Shown one piece after another: positions 21,216 through 27,309 of a DNA stretch of 27,309 bases. The notes under the pieces were generated by a model. That model made no database searches and was not told where the DNA came from. It saw nothing but the letters and a program-made list of their open reading frames with translations. This DNA is from Patescibacteria group bacterium. Lineage in GTDB: Bacteria; Patescibacteriota; Microgenomatia; UBA1400; PJMF01. Each line of letters starts with the position of its first letter. Position 1 is the first letter of the stretch. The translations under genes and the position numbers were made by a program. The stretch spans positions 1 through 27,309 of the forward strand of contig JAHJBU010000046.1 in the NCBI GenBank assembly GCA_018813375.1, read 5' to 3'.

Positions 21216-21638
21216 TCACCCAAGCACCGCAAATCCTTGCTCCCGAGCAACTTTGGCAAGAGCTTTATCAAGGGTAATTAAACTACCAATATTTTCCCGC
21301 CTCATGGTAACAATAATACTAGCATCAATGTAACTCAATTTTTGATTTTTCTCTTCTAAAAAAAATTCCAAAGTCTGCTTATCTAGCTTTGGTGATGTTT
21401 TTATAAAATGAAACTCTGATGAGAATAAATTATTCACCATATTTTTGACAACTGGCAAAAGCTTTTTAAGTTTTAAAATTGTTAATACTTCTAATAAAAT
21501 ATAATGAGAAATATAAAGCTGATAACCAGGCTTACTAATTTTTTTTGCAACATGGATGCATCTTTTACGCAAGGTATTATCATTAAGAGATAAACCTAAA
21601 AAATAATTACTATCGATAATAATTTTTGATTCGTTCAT
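21216..21638 (-). CDS. PIN-domain toxin (second VapC-like)
   Basis: This 140-residue protein has PIN features: KIIIDSNYFLGLSL with the first Asp, ISHYILLEVLTILKL with Glu, and KLSYIDASIIVTMRRE with Asp, then GSLITLDKALAKVA. It should be an RNase toxin. The start is probably ATG 21638 (MNESK), inside the end of the antitoxin gene; ATG 21644 is possible. The 29-35 base overlap with the antitoxin implies coupled translation. The thrS leader promoter begins right after its stop. Confidence 0.82.
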   Translation of the reverse strand: MNESKIIIDSNYFLGLSLNDNTLRKRCIHVAKKISKPGYQLYISHYILLEVLTILKLKKLLPVVKNMVNNLFSSEFHFIKTSPKLDKQTLEFFLEEKNQKLSYIDASIIVTMRRENIGSLITLDKALAKVAREQGFAVLG

Positions 21639-21906
21639 AGTCATCCAGTAAATATTGCTCAAAATTTGTTACTGCATTCTCTTTACCACTAACCTTATAT
21701 CCTGCTCCGCTCAATTCATCAGACAGCTTAAGCAAAAACTGCCCCGCTGTTTCTCTTGTTTTTTGTTTATAAAACAATTGCTTATTATGGCGAGTAAAAT
21801 CAATTGTTTTCCTAATTTCATTGGAAATAGAAGTCTCATTTTTTTTAGCCTTTTGAGCCAAGTACTCATGCTGAGCTAGGGTAAGATAAATTTGCGTTCG
21901 TTTCAT
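21610..21906 (-). CDS. Ribbon-helix-helix antitoxin
   Basis: This 98-residue protein opens with MKRTQIYLTLAQHEYLAQKA, then ETSISNEIRKTID, a classic CopG/Arc ribbon-helix-helix. The rest should bind the PIN toxin. I use ATG 21906 because a promoter (TTGATG, 17 bases, TATGCT) ends 7 bases upstream; the longer frame to 22032 runs through repeat DNA. It likely represses its own promoter through the palindrome at 21917-21932. Confidence 0.82.
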   Translation of the reverse strand: MKRTQIYLTLAQHEYLAQKAKKNETSISNEIRKTIDFTRHNKQLFYKQKTRETAGQFLLKLSDELSGAGYKVSGKENAVTNFEQYLLDDYERIKNYYR

Positions 21907-21913
21907 ACATCCT

Positions 21914-21942
21914 AGCATACACCATGATGTATAAATCATCAA
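21914..21942 (-). promoter_or_regulatory. Promoter and operator of the second PIN module
   Basis: Minus strand TTGATG (21937-21942), 17-base spacer, TATGCT (21914-21919), then 7 bases to ATG. A 16-bp near-palindrome ATACATCATGGTGTAT (21917-21932, two mismatches) overlaps the spacer and -10 and suits RHH binding. Confidence 0.65.
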
Positions 21943-21952
21943 CAATGAATCA

Positions 21953-22000
21953 CAGACCCCGGTAGTCAATTTGCCCTCCTTTTGACCACCTTTTGACATC
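21953..22000 (-). repeat. Dispersed ~48-bp repeat, copy C
   Basis: On the minus strand it reads GATGTCAAAAGGTGGTC, AAAAGGAGGGCAAATTGACTAC, then CGGGGTCTG, matching copy A at 8336 at nearly every base. Just outside it, GGAGGGGTGTCAAAATGCCTCC repeats the TGTCAAAA core. The rest of 22001-22150 shows nothing else. Confidence 0.75.
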
Positions 22001-22152
22001 AAAACAAGAGCAAAAAGGAGGCATTTTGACACCCCTCCTTGTAGAATGTAAAAAAAATGCTGGTTTAAAAACTTAAATTAAATGCATCCTAATCTACCCC
22101 GACATATTTAACCATTTTTGGCAAAAATTTCTGATGATTTTAATTATTCTCT

Positions 22153-22383
22153 TTAAGTACTTAGTCGGGCAACTAATGTAGTTGCAATTCTTTCTCTGGT
22201 TTCATGATGTCCGTCATTATCTCCATACTCAGCAATATATTGAAGCGCAGTTAATATTACGTCCTGTCCACTAGAATCTATATCTTTCCACCACTCAGCA
22301 AGCTTTTCTTCGCTATAAAGGACAAATCCTCGAACAGCCTCGTATTGTTCTAAGCATCCTTCATCAATTTCTTTAATTGGCAT
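22153..22383 (-). CDS. Small acidic hypothetical protein
   Basis: This 76-residue acidic protein is not recognised. It is helical (EIDEGCLEQYEAVRGFVLYS, then VILTALQYIAEYGDND) with a Trp pair (EKLAEWWKDID) and a C-terminal HHETRERIATTLVARL. It has a strong start context: GGGGGG-rich Shine-Dalgarno just before ATG 22383 and a near-perfect promoter upstream. It stands alone between the RHH/PIN pair and ahcY. Confidence 0.6.
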   Translation of the reverse strand: MPIKEIDEGCLEQYEAVRGFVLYSEEKLAEWWKDIDSSGQDVILTALQYIAEYGDNDGHHETRERIATTLVARLST

Positions 22384-22414
22384 ATTGCCCCCCTTTCTTA
22401 AAAAGTATATCAAA

Positions 22415-22443
22415 ATAATACTATTTCTATAAAATAATGTCAA
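22415..22443 (-). promoter_or_regulatory. Promoter of the 22153-22383 gene
   Basis: Minus strand TTGACA (22438-22443), 17-base spacer, TATTAT (22415-22420). A second box, TGATATACT, follows closer to the gene. Confidence 0.65.
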
Positions 22444-22468
22444 CCACCCACTATTTATAAAACCACCC

Positions 22469-23806
22469 TCAATACCGATAATGATCTGGCTTAAACGGAC
22501 CTTTTTTAGGAACTCCTAAATATGTAGCCTGGTCTTTGGTAAGTTTTGTTAACTTAACCCCCAATTTATCTAAGTGCAGAGCAGCCACTTTTTCATCCAA
22601 ATGTTTGGGCAAGCGATACACTCCCACCTCATATTTTTTAGTAAATAACTCGATCTGAGCTAAAACTTGATTAGTAAAAGAGTTTGACATTACAAATGAA
22701 GGATGGCCATTAGCACAACCCAAGTTAACCAATCTACCTTCTGCTAAGAGAATAATCCGATGACCGTCGGGAAAAGTATACTCATCTACTTGAGGTTTAA
22801 TATTAACTTTTTTAATTTTAGGAAATTTATTCAGCTGGTCTACTTGAATCTCAACATCAAAATGACCAATATTACAAACCACCGCCCCATCTTTCATCTT
22901 CTTTATATGTTCAATAGTAATCACATCTTTACAACCCGTAGTGGTGACAAAAATATCAATTTCTTTAACTACATCCTCAATTCTTTTAACTTCAAAACCC
23001 TCCATTGCAGCCTGGAGAGCACAGATTGGATCAACCTCAGTCACAATTACTCTAGCCCCAAAACTTCTCATAGATTGAGCAGAACCTTTGCCCACATCTC
23101 CATATCCCGCCACCAAGACTATTTTGCCTGCCACCATCAAATTTAAAGCTCTTTTAATTCCATCAACCAAAGATTCTCGACACCCATATAAATTATCAAA
23201 CTTAGATTTGGTCACAGAATCATTTACATTAAAAGCAGGAATTTTTAATTTACCCGTACTCATCATTTTGTAAAGATTATGAACTCCAGTGGTGGTTTCT
23301 TCTGAAGTACCTTTTATATTCTCCAACATCTCTGGATGTTTATCATGTACCCAAGCAGTTAAATCACCGCCATCATCCATAATCAGATTGGGACCAATTA
23401 TTTTCCCATTTTTATCTTGAAACTGTAAAGTTTGCTCAGTACACCACCAGTACTCTTTTTCCGTCTCGCCTTTCCAGGCAAAAACCGGCGTACCCGCTTT
23501 AGCCACCGCGGCGGCGGCTTGATCTTGAGTGGAAAAAATATTACATGAAGCCCAGCGCACTTTTGCTCCCAGCTCTTGCAAAGTCTCAATTAAAACCGCT
23601 GTCTGCACAGTCATGTGCAAAGACCCAGCGATGCGCGCACCTTTGAGAGGTTTTTTCTGGCCATATTCTTGGCGTAGTGCCATCAAGCCCGGCATCTCTT
23701 TTTCTGCTAAAGTAATTTCTTTTCTCCCCCAAGCAGCCTGAGAAATATCTTTGACTTTATAGGCCAATTTTTTATTAGAAGACAATTTTTTTGCCGTATG
23801 TTTCAT
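22469..23806 (-). CDS. ahcY: Adenosylhomocysteinase
   Basis: This 445-residue protein is SAH hydrolase, which splits S-adenosylhomocysteine into adenosine and homocysteine after methyl transfers. It has AGSLHMTVQTAVLIETLQ, the substrate region SCNIFSTQDQAAAAVA, FDNLYGCRESLVDGIKRA, the NAD-binding LVAGYGDVGKGSA, CNIGHFDVEI and the C-terminal hallmark KPDHYRY. I start it at ATG 23806 (MKHTAKK); this overlaps the end of the PfkB gene by 32 bases, so the two are coupled. The partner would remove the adenosine product. Confidence 0.96.
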   Translation of the reverse strand: MKHTAKKLSSNKKLAYKVKDISQAAWGRKEITLAEKEMPGLMALRQEYGQKKPLKGARIAGSLHMTVQTAVLIETLQELGAKVRWASCNIFSTQDQAAAAVAKAGTPVFAWKGETEKEYWWCTEQTLQFQDKNGKIIGPNLIMDDGGDLTAWVHDKHPEMLENIKGTSEETTTGVHNLYKMMSTGKLKIPAFNVNDSVTKSKFDNLYGCRESLVDGIKRALNLMVAGKIVLVAGYGDVGKGSAQSMRSFGARVIVTEVDPICALQAAMEGFEVKRIEDVVKEIDIFVTTTGCKDVITIEHIKKMKDGAVVCNIGHFDVEIQVDQLNKFPKIKKVNIKPQVDEYTFPDGHRIILLAEGRLVNLGCANGHPSFVMSNSFTNQVLAQIELFTKKYEVGVYRLPKHLDEKVAALHLDKLGVKLTKLTKDQATYLGVPKKGPFKPDHYRY

Positions 23807-24794
23807 CGTATCTTTCTCTAATTTTATTTTTATTAAATTTATGTTCTTGCGTACCATGCTGCTGGACTGCAAACGAGGCTACCACACATCCTAGCTGAGC
23901 TGATTTTACAATATCCCACTTTCGCACATAGCCATATAAAAATCCAGCGCGAAAAGCATCCCCGGCGCCAGTAGGATCAACCACTTTTTTAATTTTAACT
24001 GCTGCAACTAATTTTTCATTTTCGCTTAAACTTCCCCCACCGCCAGATTGTAAAATCTTTACACCCTGCTCACCTAAAGTCACTAACAACAACTTCACCT
24101 TTTTCAATATTTCAGTCTGACTCCAGCCTGTTTTCTGTATTAACACGCCCAGCTCATAATCATTTAAAATCAACAGCTCCGCAGCATCTACCCCTGCCCG
24201 CAGATCTAGTTGATCTAAATTACTCACCTGTTGACCCACATCATACAACATCCTCAACCCAAACTTTTGGCACTCTTTAACTTGACGTGACATCTGTGTT
24301 GGATCATGGGGTGAAATCACCACTAATGCCTTCAAATCTTGCCAGGGTTTCAATGACAAACCACTAGCTTCACTCATGGCTCCAGGATAAAATCCACCTA
24401 CTTGGCAATCGTTTTGATCTGTGATCACAGAAAAGGAAGCGGTTTTAAATTGTGAATAGTGCAAATAATCAATATTTACCCCTAAAATTGACAAATCAGT
24501 CATATAATCTCTGGCATTATCACCAACCGCAGCCAACAGCACCGATTTTTGCTCTAACAAACCAAGGTTGTAGGCAATGTTGGCTGCTACCCCACCCCTA
24601 GTTTCCCGTAGCTCGTCTAGCAACACGCTGACTGATAAAATATGTAATTTATCAGGCTGAATCACCTCTACAAACTTGCCTGGAAAAACCATAATCCGAT
24701 CTATGGCGACCGAGCCAGTAAGAACTATTTGCGGTAAAACTTTGGGTGAGACTGACACTTTTGGTGAAACTGACACTTTTGGTGAGACTGACAT
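23775..24794 (-). CDS. PfkB-family sugar kinase, probably adenosine kinase
   Basis: This 339-residue protein is a ribokinase-like (PfkB) kinase: VLTGSVAIDRIMVFPGKF at the start, RGGVAANIAYNLGLL in the substrate site, LLVTLGEQGVKIL, and the catalytic motif VVDPTGAGDAFRAGFLYGY with the Asp base. Overlap with ahcY suggests adenosine as substrate (adenosine to AMP), pulling SAH hydrolysis forward. Ribokinase or another nucleoside kinase is possible. The N-terminus has three SVSPKV repeats before the kinase domain, an unusual recent tandem expansion. Confidence 0.85.
   Translation of the reverse strand: MSVSPKVSVSPKVSVSPKVLPQIVLTGSVAIDRIMVFPGKFVEVIQPDKLHILSVSVLLDELRETRGGVAANIAYNLGLLEQKSVLLAAVGDNARDYMTDLSILGVNIDYLHYSQFKTASFSVITDQNDCQVGGFYPGAMSEASGLSLKPWQDLKALVVISPHDPTQMSRQVKECQKFGLRMLYDVGQQVSNLDQLDLRAGVDAAELLILNDYELGVLIQKTGWSQTEILKKVKLLLVTLGEQGVKILQSGGGGSLSENEKLVAAVKIKKVVDPTGAGDAFRAGFLYGYVRKWDIVKSAQLGCVVASFAVQQHGTQEHKFNKNKIRERYDETYGKKIVF
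24735..24794 (-). repeat. Three 18-bp tandem repeats in the kinase N-terminus
   Basis: Units encode SVSPKV three times with few base differences, right from the ATG. The kinase fold starts after them, so the repeats may be a dispensable tail, or an earlier start codon has been copied. Confidence 0.85.
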
Positions 24795-24861
24795 AACCGA
24801 ATTTTATCATTAAATAAAGTACTGTCATCCGCAGTCTTCATTCAGAATTTTCTTCCGTAAC

Positions 24862-24904
24862 TTGACAAACTCAATTATTTCTCTTATCCTGTACATATAT
24901 GTAC
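24862..24904 (+). promoter_or_regulatory. AbiE promoter with palindromic operator over the start codon
   Basis: TTGACA (24862-24867), 17-base spacer, TATCCT (24885-24890), then ATG 24899. A perfect 14-bp palindrome GTACATATATGTAC (24891-24904) spans the transcription start and the start codon, a likely AbiEi binding site. Confidence 0.7.
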
Positions 24905-25450
24905 CGTTCTAGAAATATTTATAAACAAAAAATCTTAATTGAGCAAAATAAACGCATCTTCAGCTCTGCTGATCTAGCAGTACTCTGGGAAATTGAAAAT
25001 AAAAACACCCTCTGGACAACGCTTAAAAGATATACTCGAAATCAAGTTCTTTATCGTTTGCAAAAAGGCCTTTACTCCACTCTACCTGTAAATAAACTCA
25101 ACCCCTATGAAGTCGGCTGTGCTATATCTGGCCCAAGCGCTTATATTAGTGCTGAAACAGTCTTGCAAAATGCTGGTATTATTATGCAAAACATCAATAA
25201 AATCACCTTGTTTGGACCAAAGAAAAAAGAGTTTTCTATAGGCAAAATTGATTATTTATGTCGCTACCTTAATTTCCATCATTTACTAAACAGAGCTGGT
25301 ATTTTAGAAAAAAAAACCTATAACATCGCCACTCCCACTAGAGCCATAGCTGATATTTTACATCTAAACCCAAATTACTATTTTGATAATCAATTAGCAG
25401 TAAAAAAATTAAATATAAAGCAAATCCAACAGAAAATAGGTTACAAATGA
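24899..25450 (+). CDS. abiEi: AbiEi-type antitoxin/repressor
   Basis: This 183-residue protein resembles AbiEi antitoxins: an N-terminal winged helix (about 10-60; FSSADLAVLWEIENKNTLWT, RLQKGLYSTLPVNKLNPYEV) and a C-terminal domain with SGPSAYISAETVLQNAGII and TPTRAIADILHLNPNYYFDN. In type IV AbiE systems it represses the operon and counters the AbiEii nucleotidyltransferase, often giving phage abortive infection. Its TGA overlaps the toxin ATG by four bases. The operator palindrome lies over its start codon. Confidence 0.82.
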   Translation: MYRSRNIYKQKILIEQNKRIFSSADLAVLWEIENKNTLWTTLKRYTRNQVLYRLQKGLYSTLPVNKLNPYEVGCAISGPSAYISAETVLQNAGIIMQNINKITLFGPKKKEFSIGKIDYLCRYLNFHHLLNRAGILEKKTYNIATPTRAIADILHLNPNYYFDNQLAVKKLNIKQIQQKIGYK

Positions 25451-26184
25451 TGATCACTCCTAGACCCCAAGATGCTAAACACAAGAATCAACTTTTGCGC
25501 TTATTGCGGGCTATCCTCAAAAACAATCTGCTATCTAATAATTTGCAGTTTAAAGGCGGTACTTATGCTGCGCTCCGCGGAGTACTAGATCGTTTTTCCG
25601 TTGATTTAGATTTCGATCTACCAAACTCAGACAAGAAAAGCGCTATTAAACAAAAATGCTATCAAATTTTTAACCAACTCCAACTAGAGATTAAAGACCA
25701 AAGCCCAGATCATTTGCAATTTTTTTTGAAGTACGAAACCAAACCAAATGAACGAAATACTCTCAAACTAGAAATTAACGATCAGCCCAGTATCCACAAC
25801 CAATATCAAAAAGTGCATTTGCGAGAATTAAATATGTACTGCCAGGGACACACACTAGAAACTATGTTTGCTAATAAACTCGTTGCTGCCACAGCTAGAT
25901 TTGATAAAAATCACAAAATTGCCGGGCGAGATTTTTATGATCTTCATCAATTTTTTTTACAGGGCTTGGGTATTAATCAAGCAGTAGTAGAAGATAAAAC
26001 TAAGATGAATCTAACTAACTATTTAAAAAAACTGACCATTTTTATTGACAAAAAACTGACCCCTAAATTACTAAACCAAGACTTAAATTCTTTGTTGCCT
26101 CCAGAGAAAGTGCGAGAAATTTTACCAGTCTTAAAACCGGAATTAATCGTTTTTATTCAAGATGAAATCAAGAGACAAAATTAA
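25447..26184 (+). CDS. abiEii: AbiEii-type nucleotidyltransferase toxin
   Basis: This 245-residue protein has the AbiEii signature NLQFKGGTYAALRGVLDRFS directly followed by VDLDFDLP, the G-G-T and D-x-D residues of the nucleotidyltransferase site. A later K-containing motif (ANKLVAATARFDKNHKIAGRD region) is typical of the family. Such toxins modify tRNA or block growth on phage attack. Coupled to abiEi by ATGA. It ends 85 bases before rplJ. Catalytic residues look intact. Confidence 0.88.
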   Translation: MMITPRPQDAKHKNQLLRLLRAILKNNLLSNNLQFKGGTYAALRGVLDRFSVDLDFDLPNSDKKSAIKQKCYQIFNQLQLEIKDQSPDHLQFFLKYETKPNERNTLKLEINDQPSIHNQYQKVHLRELNMYCQGHTLETMFANKLVAATARFDKNHKIAGRDFYDLHQFFLQGLGINQAVVEDKTKMNLTNYLKKLTIFIDKKLTPKLLNQDLNSLLPPEKVREILPVLKPELIVFIQDEIKRQN

Positions 26185-26192
26185 CCGTTATA

Positions 26193-26269
26193 TGTTATAC
26201 TACCTCCTCTATTCCAAAGACAGCGTGTCCCCGCCATGGCAGGGTTAAATATCACGCCAAGGAAACTTA
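26193..26269 (+). promoter_or_regulatory. rplJ promoter and leader hairpin (candidate L10 autoregulation site)
   Basis: TGTTATACT (26193-26201) is an extended -10. The leader of about 60 bases folds as an outer stem GCGTG/CACGC (26223-26227 with 26253-26257) and an inner hairpin CCCGCC/GGCAGGG (26230-26244). In other bacteria L10-L12 binds the rplJ leader to repress translation. An AAGGAA site lies 5 bases before ATG. Confidence 0.6.
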
Positions 26270-26815
26270 ATGCCGAATCAACACAATCAAGACCAGCTCC
26301 AAATGCTTAAAGACAAGCTAAGTAAAGCTAAGGCATTTGCGATTGTTAATTACCAAGGCACCTCTGCATCTGATCAAGTCAAGCTTCGCTCCCAGCTCAA
26401 AGCTGCTGGCGCTGAGTTTGTGGTTGCTAAAAATACTCTAGTTGGATTAGCTTTAGAAAACAAAGAATTTTCTGATTCTTTAAATGGCATGAGCGCCATT
26501 ATCTTTTCATATGAAGATGAAGTGGCTGGATTTAAACAAATTGTAGATTTTCATCAAGAAATTGATAAATTAGAGATCAAGCAAGGTGGGATAGATGATA
26601 GGGTTCTTAGTGCTGTAGAAATTTTAGAGCTAAGTAAATTGCCATCTAAAGATCAATTGATTGCTACACTGATTGCTCGCATTAAAGGACCCGCTTTTGG
26701 ACTTGTTAACGTCCTTACGGCCTCACAGAAAAACTTAGTGTACGTCTTAAAAGCTCTTAGTGAAAAAACTACTGACGAAAAAACTACTGACGAAAAAACT
26801 AAAATAGTAAATTAA
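26270..26815 (+). CDS. rplJ: Ribosomal protein uL10
   Basis: This 181-residue protein is uL10, the stalk base that holds L7/L12 dimers. It has LKDKLSKAKAFAIVNYQGTS, LRSQLKAAGAEFVVAKNTLV, and the C-terminal helix region FGLVNVLTASQKNLVYVLKA. The end is extended by EKTTD repeats from three 15-bp tandem units (about 26762-26806). Its own promoter replaces readthrough from rplA, 9.3 kb upstream. Confidence 0.95.
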   Translation: MPNQHNQDQLQMLKDKLSKAKAFAIVNYQGTSASDQVKLRSQLKAAGAEFVVAKNTLVGLALENKEFSDSLNGMSAIIFSYEDEVAGFKQIVDFHQEIDKLEIKQGGIDDRVLSAVEILELSKLPSKDQLIATLIARIKGPAFGLVNVLTASQKNLVYVLKALSEKTTDEKTTDEKTKIVN

Positions 26816-26827
26816 AAGGAGGTATTT

Positions 26828-27274
26828 ATGGCAGACGATAAAGCCAAAAAAGAAACCAAAGAAAAGGAAGCTAAAAAAATTAAAGAGCTTCCAAAAAAAG
26901 TCCAAAAAATTGTTGATTCCGTCAAGGAATTATCCTTAATGGAAGTCTCGGAGCTAGTTAAGGCTCTTGAGGACGAATTTGGTGTTAGCGCCGCTGCTCT
27001 CCCGACTATGGTCGGGGCTGCTCCCGCCGCTGGTGCCAGCGCTGCTGAAGTTGAAGAGCAATCTGAGTTTGATGTCATCCTTAAGGATGCTGGCTCAAAT
27101 AAAATTGGCGCAATTAAAGCTGTTCGTGTTCTTAAGCCAGATTTGGGTCTAAGTGATGCCAAGAAATTTGTGGAGTCCGCCCCTCAAACTGTGCTCGAGA
27201 GTGCAGGTAAAGACGCTGCTAACGAAGCCAAAAAAGCTCTTGAAGAAGCAGGTTGTGTGGTTGAACTTAAGTAA
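26828..27274 (+). CDS. rplL: Ribosomal protein bL12 (L7/L12)
   Basis: This 148-residue stalk protein has the N-terminal dimer helix (KIVDSVKELSLMEVSELVKA, LEDEFGVSAAAL), an Ala-rich hinge, and the C-terminal factor-binding domain with FDVILKDAGSNKIGAIKAVR and GLSDAKKFVESAPQTVLESA. A Lys/Glu-rich N-terminal extension of about 20 residues makes it longer than the usual 120-130. It has a perfect Shine-Dalgarno AAGGAGGT (26816-26823) 4 bases before ATG, the strongest in the window, fitting its multi-copy stalk role. No terminator is visible before the window ends. Confidence 0.97.
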   Translation: MADDKAKKETKEKEAKKIKELPKKVQKIVDSVKELSLMEVSELVKALEDEFGVSAAALPTMVGAAPAAGASAAEVEEQSEFDVILKDAGSNKIGAIKAVRVLKPDLGLSDAKKFVESAPQTVLESAGKDAANEAKKALEEAGCVVELK

Positions 27275-27309
27275 ACTACTGAGGTTTAAAATAAAAATTA
27301 AAAGATAAA

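Overview
The window looks like chromosome of a Candidate Phyla Radiation (Patescibacteria) bacterium, most likely Microgenomates-like. It is AT-rich with short intergenic spaces, small ribosomal operons, cysteine-knot surface proteins with a cohesin/dockerin pair, and many toxin-antitoxin modules. This placement is inferred from gene content, not from a tree. TGA is used as a normal stop (for example nusG and abiEi), and the tRNA-Trp anticodon is CCA, so the genetic code appears standard.

Region 1 (1-6.5 kb) is an accessory array read almost wholly on the minus strand. It holds unrelated single genes or gene pairs: RelE-type toxin/RHH antitoxin, a 2H phosphoesterase, BrnT/BrnA (toxin broken by TGA), a GyrI-like protein, a UPRT-like enzyme, a helical-repeat protein, a truncated glycosyltransferase in the opposite direction, and an unknown protein. 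They are separated by about eight copies of a two-armed repeat that usually sits at the 3' end of the gene. In three cases the repeat supplies the TAG stop codon. Two or three copies are followed by the same hairpin plus extended -10 promoter that follows the tRNA-Trp gene at the array's end. This looks like a cassette array anchored at tRNA-Trp and is the main candidate for an undescribed system.

Region 2 (6.6-10.5 kb) holds a GT-B glycosyltransferase-like gene, rpmG with tRNA-Thr(TGT), tRNA-Tyr(GTA) and tRNA-Thr(GGT), a candidate structured RNA of unknown class, and galU.

Region 3 (10.5-14.9 kb) starts with insertion-sequence end remnants and a two-gene HEPN-like module. It continues with a dockerin-bearing exported protein followed directly by a cohesin-like, cysteine-knot membrane protein, probably a cell-surface binding pair.

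Region 4 (14.95-27.3 kb) is the secE-nusG-rplK-rplA block, cut off from rplJ-rplL by about 9.3 kb of other genes: VapBC, a DUF4143 ATPase, thrS, a second PIN/RHH pair, a small unknown gene, adenosine kinase-like plus ahcY (S-adenosylhomocysteine recycling) and an AbiE pair. thrS is preceded by what reads as a complete ribosome-mediated attenuator: a 15-residue leader peptide with four consecutive Thr codons, a pause hairpin, an alternative antiterminator and an intrinsic terminator.

Many genes start 6-8 bases after a -10 box, so leaderless transcription seems common. Ribosomal genes, by contrast, use leaders or Shine-Dalgarno sites.
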